64,000 nucleotides of DNA from DASWOJ01 sp964242415 (lineage in GTDB: Bacteria; Pseudomonadota; Alphaproteobacteria; Acetobacterales; Acetobacteraceae). The notes beneath the pieces are model-generated. The model did not search any database, had not been told where the DNA came from, and was given only the letters and a program-made list of their open reading frames with translations. Shown here piece by piece: positions 58,550 through 64,000 of this stretch (positions are counted from its first letter, which is position 1; every line of letters starts with the position of its first letter). The stretch covers positions 124,001 through 188,000 of the forward strand of contig CAXTAT010000007.1 in the NCBI GenBank assembly GCA_964242415.1. Direction: 5' to 3'. The position numbers were made by a program, and so were the translations under genes.

Positions 58550-61500
58550 GCCGGCGCCGACTGCATGCGGTCGAGCGCGGCCATGAAGTCGTCCAGCCGG
58601 AACTCCGCCACCAGCACCCGCAGCCCGGCGACGGCAGGCGCCAGGCCGGGGTCCTCGGCCTCCATCTCGTCCAGGCGCTTGCGGATGCCGCGGACGTAGC
58701 CGATCAGCGCTAGTTCCCGAAGCTGCGCCGCCTGCGCCGGGGCGAGCGGGGCCGGCGGCGCTCGGCCGGGCGCGTCAGGGCTCCGCACCGTGGCGGACAG
58801 GTCGGTCCAGGTCAGGCCCATCCGCATCGCGATGGTGTCGAACAGCAGCGCCAGATCGACTGGCTTCGGGATCACCGCGTCGTGGTGCGCGGCGGGGTCG
58901 GGCGGCTGGCGCAGCTCCCCGGCGTTCGCCGACACGATCACGATGCGCGCGGCGGTATGGCCCATCGCACGCAGCCGCCGGGCCACCTCCCACCCATCCA
59001 TTCCCGGCATTGCGAGGTCAACCAGGAACAGGTCCGGCGCCGACCGGGCCGCCAGCAGCAGGCACCCCGCCCCGTCCTCCGCGCACAGCACGGTGAAGCC
59101 GAGCGGCACCAGCGCATCCTGCAGCAGTGCGCGGTGCACCGGGTTGTCGTCCACCACCACCACCGTCCGCCGTGCGCCGAGGTAGCCGTCAAGCTGCCGC
59201 CGGGCCGGGGGCGCCAGGCGCGGCTGCCGGACTTCGGACAGCATGAGGCGGATGGTGAAGCGGCTGCCGGCGCCGGGTTCGCTGCGAAGCGTGATTTCGC
59301 CACCCATGATCTGGGTCAGCAGCTTGGTGATCGTGAGGCCCAGGCCCACGCCGGGCACCAGCGGGCCGTGGTCGATGCGCTGGAACGGCTCGAACACCCG
59401 GGCCTGGTCGGCGGCGCCGATGCCGATGCCGGTGTCGGCGACCTCGATCTCGGCGATCTCCCCGCGGCGGCGCAGGTGCAGGCCGACGGTGCCGGCCTGG
59501 GTGAACTTCATTGCGTTGGACAGCAGGTTGATCAGGATTTGCCGCAGCCGGCGCTCGTCGGTCCACACCATGGCGGGCAGGTCGGCTGGGATGTCGAACA
59601 CGAACGCCAAGCCCTTCGCCTCTGCCTGCAGGCGGAACATATTGGCGATCTGGCCCAGGAACTCCGGCAGGCGGACCTCGTCGCGATACAGCTCGATCCG
59701 CCCGGCCTCGATCTTGGAGATGTCGAGCAGGCCCTCAATCAGTCCGGTCAGGTGCTCGCCGCTGCGGCGTATGATGCCGATGCTCTCGCGCCGCGCCTCG
59801 GGGATGCTGGCGTCGTGCTCCAGCAGTTGCGCGTAGCCGAGTATGGCGTTCAAGGGCGACCGCAGCTCGTGGCTGACGCCGACGACGAAGCGGCTTTTGG
59901 CGAGGTTGGCGGCCTCGGCGACCTCTTTGGCCTTTTGCAGTTGCGCGTCGGTCCGCCGGTGCGCGCTGATCTCGCCGGTCAGCAGGGCGGTCTGCCGGTC
60001 GGTCTCCTGCTGCGCCACCCGTTGGCTATCGAGCGCCAGCACCAGCAGCCAGGCCGCGACGCCGGCGATCACCGCGAGCACAAAGAACGCCTTCCAGAAT
60101 GCGGCGGCAATCACCGGCGCGCTGCCATCGACCTGGGCGTGTATGCCCAGCAGAATGAGTCCGATGATGGCGGTGAACAGGCAGAACACCGCGCAGAACT
60201 GCCCCAGCGGGCTGGCCAGCGCCACCAGCGCCCGCGGCGGCAGCACCCGGGCCAGCGCCCGGCGCACCTGCTGCGGCGCGCGGGCGGCCTCGGGCTTGCA
60301 GCGGTCGTGGCAGCGTGCGTCGAGCGAGCAGCATAGGGAGCAGATCGACCCGGAATAGGCCGGGCAGAACGCCATGTCGTCCGGCTCGAACGGGTTCTCG
60401 CACACCACGCAGCGCAGCGTGCCCAGCCGGGACCAGTGCAGGCGCGGCTTGCGGGCCAGGTAGAACCGCCCCTCGGTGGCCCAGGCCAGCAGCGGCGCCA
60501 GGGCGAACGCCACGCCGAACGCCAGGAACGGCGACAGCGCCTGCGCCGTCTGCCCGAACCCTCCGGCATAGGCGCACACCGACACCAGCACTCCGCCGCC
60601 CATGCCGCCCATGCCGACCGGGTTGATGTCGAACAGGTGGGCGCGCTTGAACTCGATCCCGGCCGGGCTGAAGCCCAGCGGCTTGTTCACCACCAGGTCC
60701 GCCACCAGCGCTCCCACCCACGCGGCGGCGACGTTGGAGTAGCCGACCAGGATGTGCTCGATGGCCTCGTATACCCCGATCTCCATCAGCAGCAGCGCGA
60801 TGGCGAGGTTGAACACCAGCCACACCACCCGGCCGGGGTGGCTGTGCGTCAGGCGGGAGAAGAAGTTGGACCAGGCGATGGACCCGGCATAGGCGTTGGT
60901 CACGTTGATCTTCATCTGCGAGATGCCGACGAACAGCGCCATCAGCAGCAGCGCCGCCCCGGGGGCCGCGACGACGTAGCCGAACGCGACCCGGTACATG
61001 GCCGACGGCATCGCCGCCTCGGCCACGGGCAGCCCGTGCGCCACCGCCAGCGTCGCCAGGAACGACCCGGCCAGCAGCTTCAGCACGCCCGGCACGATCC
61101 AGCCGGGTCCGCCGGCCAGCAGCGCCCCCCACCAGCCCGCCCGCGCCCGCAGCGGCGCCTGGGGACCGGGCTTGGGCGGTAGGAAGCGCAGGAAGTCTAC
61201 CTGCTCGCCGATCTGCGCGATCAGGGAGAACACGACCGACGCCGCCGCGCCGAACAGGCCGACCTGGAACGACCCGCCGGCTGGCCCAGCCGCGCCGTGG
61301 AACGCCGTCCACCCGTCGAAGGCGGCCGGCCCTTGTGCGGCGATGAAGGCGAAGGGCAGCAGGTGCAGCACGATCCACGCCGGCTGCGTCCAAAGCTGCA
61401 GGCGGCTGATGAAGGTGATGCCGTGCGTCACCAGCGGCACCACCGCAACGGTGCACAGCACGTAGCCGACCGGGGGCGGGATGCCGAAGCAGGCGTCCAG

Positions 61501-61920
61501 CACGGAGGCGAGGATGACGGCCTCGATGGCGAAGAACAGGAAGGTGAACGAGGCGTAGATCAGTGACGTGATCGTGGAGCCGATGTAGCCGAACCCGGCG
61601 CCGCGGGTCAGCAGGTCGATGTCCACGCCATACCGCGCGGCGTAGTAGGCGATGGGCGCCCCGGTGGCGAAGATCAGCGCGCCGACAATGAGGATCGCCG
61701 CGACGGCGTTGATGAAGCCATAGCCGAGGGTGATGGTGCCGCCGATGGCCTCCAGCGCCAAGAACGAGATGGAGCCGAGCGCGGTGTTGGCGACGCGCGC
61801 CGCGGACCAGCGCCGGGCGGAGCGGGCGGTGAAACGCAGGGCGTAGTCTTCGAGGGTCTCGTCGGCGACCCACTGGTTGTACTCGCGCCGCACGCGGACG
61901 ATGCGTTGCCGGGTCGCCAT
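58546..61920 (-). CDS. NCS1-permease/hybrid histidine kinase fusion
   Basis: 1124 residues. Residues 20-480 form an NCS1 (cytosine/purine/hydantoin) permease of about 12 helices (FLALEAIGGTITLGYGFINA, TRGAGFGYIGSTI, INVTNAYAGSIAWSNFFSRL). Residues 504-541 hold a Cys/His-rich knuckle CVVC...CSLCC...CHDRC. Two more helices lie at 570-630. Histidine kinase: His684 in GVSHELRSPLNAILGY, N-box around Asn798-Asn802, G1 DTGIGIG (829-835), GLGLTI (859-864). Receiver: Asp968 in FLVDLAMPG. A C-terminal helical tail looks Hpt-like but its His is unclear. It probably senses its transport substrate and phosphorylates the neighbouring LuxR-type regulator. Confidence 0.88.
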   Translation of the reverse strand: MATRQRIVRVRREYNQWVADETLEDYALRFTARSARRWSAARVANTALGSISFLALEAIGGTITLGYGFINAVAAILIVGALIFATGAPIAYYAARYGVDIDLLTRGAGFGYIGSTITSLIYASFTFLFFAIEAVILASVLDACFGIPPPVGYVLCTVAVVPLVTHGITFISRLQLWTQPAWIVLHLLPFAFIAAQGPAAFDGWTAFHGAAGPAGGSFQVGLFGAAASVVFSLIAQIGEQVDFLRFLPPKPGPQAPLRARAGWWGALLAGGPGWIVPGVLKLLAGSFLATLAVAHGLPVAEAAMPSAMYRVAFGYVVAAPGAALLLMALFVGISQMKINVTNAYAGSIAWSNFFSRLTHSHPGRVVWLVFNLAIALLLMEIGVYEAIEHILVGYSNVAAAWVGALVADLVVNKPLGFSPAGIEFKRAHLFDINPVGMGGMGGGVLVSVCAYAGGFGQTAQALSPFLAFGVAFALAPLLAWATEGRFYLARKPRLHWSRLGTLRCVVCENPFEPDDMAFCPAYSGSICSLCCSLDARCHDRCKPEAARAPQQVRRALARVLPPRALVALASPLGQFCAVFCLFTAIIGLILLGIHAQVDGSAPVIAAAFWKAFFVLAVIAGVAAWLLVLALDSQRVAQQETDRQTALLTGEISAHRRTDAQLQKAKEVAEAANLAKSRFVVGVSHELRSPLNAILGYAQLLEHDASIPEARRESIGIIRRSGEHLTGLIEGLLDISKIEAGRIELYRDEVRLPEFLGQIANMFRLQAEAKGLAFVFDIPADLPAMVWTDERRLRQILINLLSNAMKFTQAGTVGLHLRRRGEIAEIEVADTGIGIGAADQARVFEPFQRIDHGPLVPGVGLGLTITKLLTQIMGGEITLRSEPGAGSRFTIRLMLSEVRQPRLAPPARRQLDGYLGARRTVVVVDDNPVHRALLQDALVPLGFTVLCAEDGAGCLLLAARSAPDLFLVDLAMPGMDGWEVARRLRAMGHTAARIVIVSANAGELRQPPDPAAHHDAVIPKPVDLALLFDTIAMRMGLTWTDLSATVRSPDAPGRAPPAPLAPAQAAQLRELALIGYVRGIRKRLDEMEAEDPGLAPAVAGLRVLVAEFRLDDFMAALDRMQSAPA

Positions 61921-61957
61921 CGCTATGGGCCGGCAACGCCAGCGCGAGGACCCTGCC

Positions 61958-62114
61958 TGCTCCCTCTCCCGCTTCGGGAGAGGGTCGGGGTGAGGGGGTC
62001 TTGCCCGCTGCGCCGCCAAGGGCCGCCAGCGCTGCCAGAGCCGAGTTGCCCCGGCCAGGGACTGCGCCGCAAGACCCCCTCACCCCAACCCTCTCCCGAA
62101 GGGGGAGAGGGGGT
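61958..62114. repeat. Family B repeat, copy 7
   Basis: TGCTCCCTCTCCCGCTTCGGGAGAGGGTCGG and GAGGGGGTCTTGC at the left; GCAAGACCCCCTCACC...CCCTCTCCCGAAGGGGGAGAGG at the right. In the divergent region before the kinase gene and the second urt operon. Confidence 0.85.
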
Positions 62115-62230
62115 CAGCGTAGTCCTCGCGCCATGTGCATTCCCATTGCCTCCCTGGGTCGTCCGCCACGGCTGCATCGTGTTTTGCGACCGCGGTTGAT
62201 GACGCTGCCTGAGTGGACTGTGACGCCGCC

Positions 62231-62248
62231 ATACGTCGAATGACGTAT
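62231..62248. promoter_or_regulatory. Inverted repeat, candidate operator of the second urt operon
   Basis: ATACGTC-N4-GACGTAT, a perfect 7-bp inverted repeat centred about 65 bp before the UrtA start and in the divergent region of the kinase gene. Its position fits an activator site for the neighbouring LuxR-type regulator; this is inference. Confidence 0.5.
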
Positions 62249-62303
62249 ATCGCAGTGCACAAAATCCGCCGACGCTTCGCCTCACGATATCTAGAGGTGT
62301 TCC

Positions 62304-63569
62304 ATGGCCGACGACAACAGCGACACGCCACGCGTCCCGATGCTGCGCCGGCGGGTGATGCAGGGGTTGGCGGCGCTCCCGGCCGCGGCCCTGCTGCCCC
62401 GCGGCGCCTGGGCGCAAGCGCCTGCCACCAGCGCAATCAACACGACGGGCCTGGCCGTCACCGACACCGACGTGACGGTCGGCATCCTACACTCCATCAC
62501 CGGCACCATGGCGATCAGCGAGACCGGCTCGGTGGAGGCGGAGAAGCTGGCGATCTCGCAGATCAACGCGTCCGGCGGCGTGCTGGGCCGGCAGATCAAG
62601 GTCATCCAGGAGGACGGCGCCAGCGACTGGCCCAACTTCGCTGAGAAAGCCAAGAAGCTGCTGGTGAACGACAAGTGCGCCGCGGTGTTCGGCTGCTGGA
62701 CCTCGGCGTCGCGCAAGGCGGTGCTGCCGGTGTTCGAGCAGTACAACGGCATGCTGTACTACCCGACGTTCTATGAGGGGCTGGAGCAGTCGAAGAACGT
62801 CATCTACACCGGGCAGGAGGCGACGCAGCAAATCCTGGCCGGCCTCGATTGGGTGAACCGGACCCGGGGCAGCAAGTCGTTCTATCTGCTGGGGTCGGAC
62901 TACATCTGGCCCCGCACGTCCAACAAGATCGCGCGCAAGCACATCGAAGGCCACCTCACCGGCTGCAAGGTGGTGGGGGAGGACTACTTCCCGCTCGGCC
63001 ACACGCAGTTCAACTCGGTCATCAACAAGATCAAGCTGTCCAAGCCCGATGTGATCTACGCCATCATCGTCGGCGGCTCCAACGTCGCGTTCTACAAGCA
63101 GCTCAAGGCGGCGGGCGTCGATCTCAGCAAGCAGACGCTGCTGACCATCTCCGTCACCGAGGACGAGATCGAGGGCATCGGCGGCGAGAACATCGCCGGG
63201 GCGTTCGCCTGCATGAAGTACTTCCAGAGCCTGAAGAACCCGAACAACAAGGAGTTCGTCGCGGACTTCAAGAAGATGTGGGGCGAAAAGAGCGTGATCG
63301 GCGACGTGACGCAGGCGGCCTACCTCGGCCCCTGGCTGTGGAAGCTGACCGCCGAGAAGGCCGGCAGCTTCGACATCGACAAGATCGCCGCCGCCTCCCC
63401 AGGCGTCGAGTTCAAGGGTGCGCCGGAAGGCTACGTCCGCATCCACGAGAACCATCACCTGTGGAGCAAGACCCGCGTCGGCAAGGCGCTGGTCGATGGG
63501 CAGTACGAGGTGGTTTTCGAGACGGAGGGCCTGGTCGAACCCAACCCGTTCCCCAAGGGCTACCAGTAA
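62304..63569 (+). CDS. urtA: Urea ABC transporter substrate-binding protein (second system)
   Basis: 421 residues, the canonical UrtA. RRRVMQGLAALPAAALLPRGAWA is the twin-arginine-like leader. VTVGILHSITGTMAISETGSVEAEKLAISQINASGGVLGRQIKVIQEDGASDWPNFAEKAKKLLVNDKCAAVFGCWTSASRKAVLPVFEQYNGMLYYPTFYEGLEQSKNVIYTGQEATQQI is diagnostic of urea-binding UrtA. It is followed 31 bp later by urtB, and divergent from the permease-kinase gene. Confidence 0.95.
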   Translation: MADDNSDTPRVPMLRRRVMQGLAALPAAALLPRGAWAQAPATSAINTTGLAVTDTDVTVGILHSITGTMAISETGSVEAEKLAISQINASGGVLGRQIKVIQEDGASDWPNFAEKAKKLLVNDKCAAVFGCWTSASRKAVLPVFEQYNGMLYYPTFYEGLEQSKNVIYTGQEATQQILAGLDWVNRTRGSKSFYLLGSDYIWPRTSNKIARKHIEGHLTGCKVVGEDYFPLGHTQFNSVINKIKLSKPDVIYAIIVGGSNVAFYKQLKAAGVDLSKQTLLTISVTEDEIEGIGGENIAGAFACMKYFQSLKNPNNKEFVADFKKMWGEKSVIGDVTQAAYLGPWLWKLTAEKAGSFDIDKIAAASPGVEFKGAPEGYVRIHENHHLWSKTRVGKALVDGQYEVVFETEGLVEPNPFPKGYQ

Positions 63570-63600
63570 CCCGGCGGCAACAGGAACGGAGGGCAGGCCA

Positions 63601-64000
63601 TGATCTTCGGCTACTCCTTTGGCGACCTCGGCTCGATCATGGCCATGCAGGGGTTCGCGGGCCTGATCCTGTTCTCCGTCTTCGTGCTGATGGCGCTCGG
63701 CCTGGCGATCATCTTCGGCCAGATGGGCGTCATCAACATGGCGCACGGCGAGTTCATGATCCTCGGCGCCTACGTCACCTTCCTCACCTCCCGGCTGTTC
63801 ACGCTTTACCTGCCCGGCGCGTTCGGCGGCTACTTCTTCGTCGCCGTCGTGCTGGCGTTCTGCGTGACGGGCCTGCTGGGCATGGCCGTGGAGTGGGTGC
63901 TGATCCGCCACCTGTATCGCCGCCCGCTGGACACCCTGCTCGCGACCTGGGGCCTCAGCTTGATCCTGCAGCAGGTTTACCGCTCGGTGTTCGGCGCACG
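63601..64000 (+). CDS. urtB: Urea ABC transporter permease B, partial
   Basis: Runs off the end of the window (133 residues). LILFSVFVLMALGLAIIFGQMGVINMAHGEFMILGAYVTFLTSRLF is the UrtB/LivH start, and VEWVLIRHLYRRPLDTLLATWGLSLILQQVYRSVFG the next block. A GGAGG site lies upstream. Distinct from the urtB-like gene at 41856. Confidence 0.94.

Noticed and set aside
2931..62114. CRISPR array
   Set aside because: The repeats are dispersed between genes over the window, not regularly spaced with unique spacers, and no cas genes are present.
62116..62303. Sigma-54 promoter before the second urtA
   Set aside because: No TGGCAC-N5-TTGC-like element was found in this stretch.

Overview
The window is GC-rich DNA from a phototrophic purple alphaproteobacterium. 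The gene content (crtCDEF, bchCXYZ, pufBALMC with a tetraheme reaction-centre cytochrome) and the accessory genes fit Rhodospirillales/Acetobacteraceae (Rhodopila-like), but genus is inference. A run of exactly 100 N at 40122-40221 marks a scaffold gap, so order and distance across it rest on the assembly.

Layout. (1) 1-13.3 kb is one arm of a photosynthesis gene cluster. crtC-crtD run leftward. crtE, crtF, bchC-X-Y-Z and pufB-A-L-M-C run rightward. Two promoter regions (crtD/crtE and crtF/bchC) each carry a pair of TGT-N12-ACA-type CrtJ/PpsR sites 8 bp apart. pufC is followed by a strong terminator. (2) 13.4-24.6 kb is mixed: a membrane-anchored di-heme cytochrome c made of two duplicated domains, a C5 cytosine methyltransferase with an odd double-frame C-terminus, a decayed higB-like toxin, a GT4 glycosyltransferase, two small membrane protein families, maiA, msrA and two class II aldolase-family genes with an MFS transporter and LysR regulator. 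(3) 25-29 kb carries a tetronate (probably D-threonate) module: kdgT-like permease, four-carbon acid sugar kinase and PdxA2-like dehydrogenase. (4) 29-64 kb is rich in uptake and cleavage of organic nitrogen compounds. It holds a polysaccharide-deacetylase-family hydrolase, amidohydrolases, a formamidase/acetamidase, a carbamoyl-amino-acid/allantoate hydrolase and an amidase. It also holds a polar amino acid ABC system with a fused permease-ATPase, two urea/amide (Urt/Fmd-type) ABC transporters (one behind a sigma-54 promoter) and a NitT/TauT-type ABC transporter. A very large NCS1-permease/hybrid histidine kinase with a LuxR-type response regulator is divergent from the second urt operon.

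Two families of palindromic intergenic repeats punctuate the window. Family A (about 90-105 bp, ends GTCATTGCGAG...CTCGCAATGAC) occurs nine times. Family B (built on CCCTCTCCC/GGGAGAGGG, up to about 160 bp) occurs seven times. They interrupt operons (bchY/bchZ, urtB/urtC). One family A copy supplies the start codon of crtF, and two family A copies flank a GIY-YIG mini-nuclease that has lost its own start codon.

The most unusual items are the permease-kinase with its Cys-rich zinc-like knuckle and candidate operator, the GIY-YIG/repeat unit inside the photosynthesis cluster, the methyltransferase whose two reading frames both look like genuine methyltransferase C-termini, and the duplicated di-heme cytochrome next to the puf operon.
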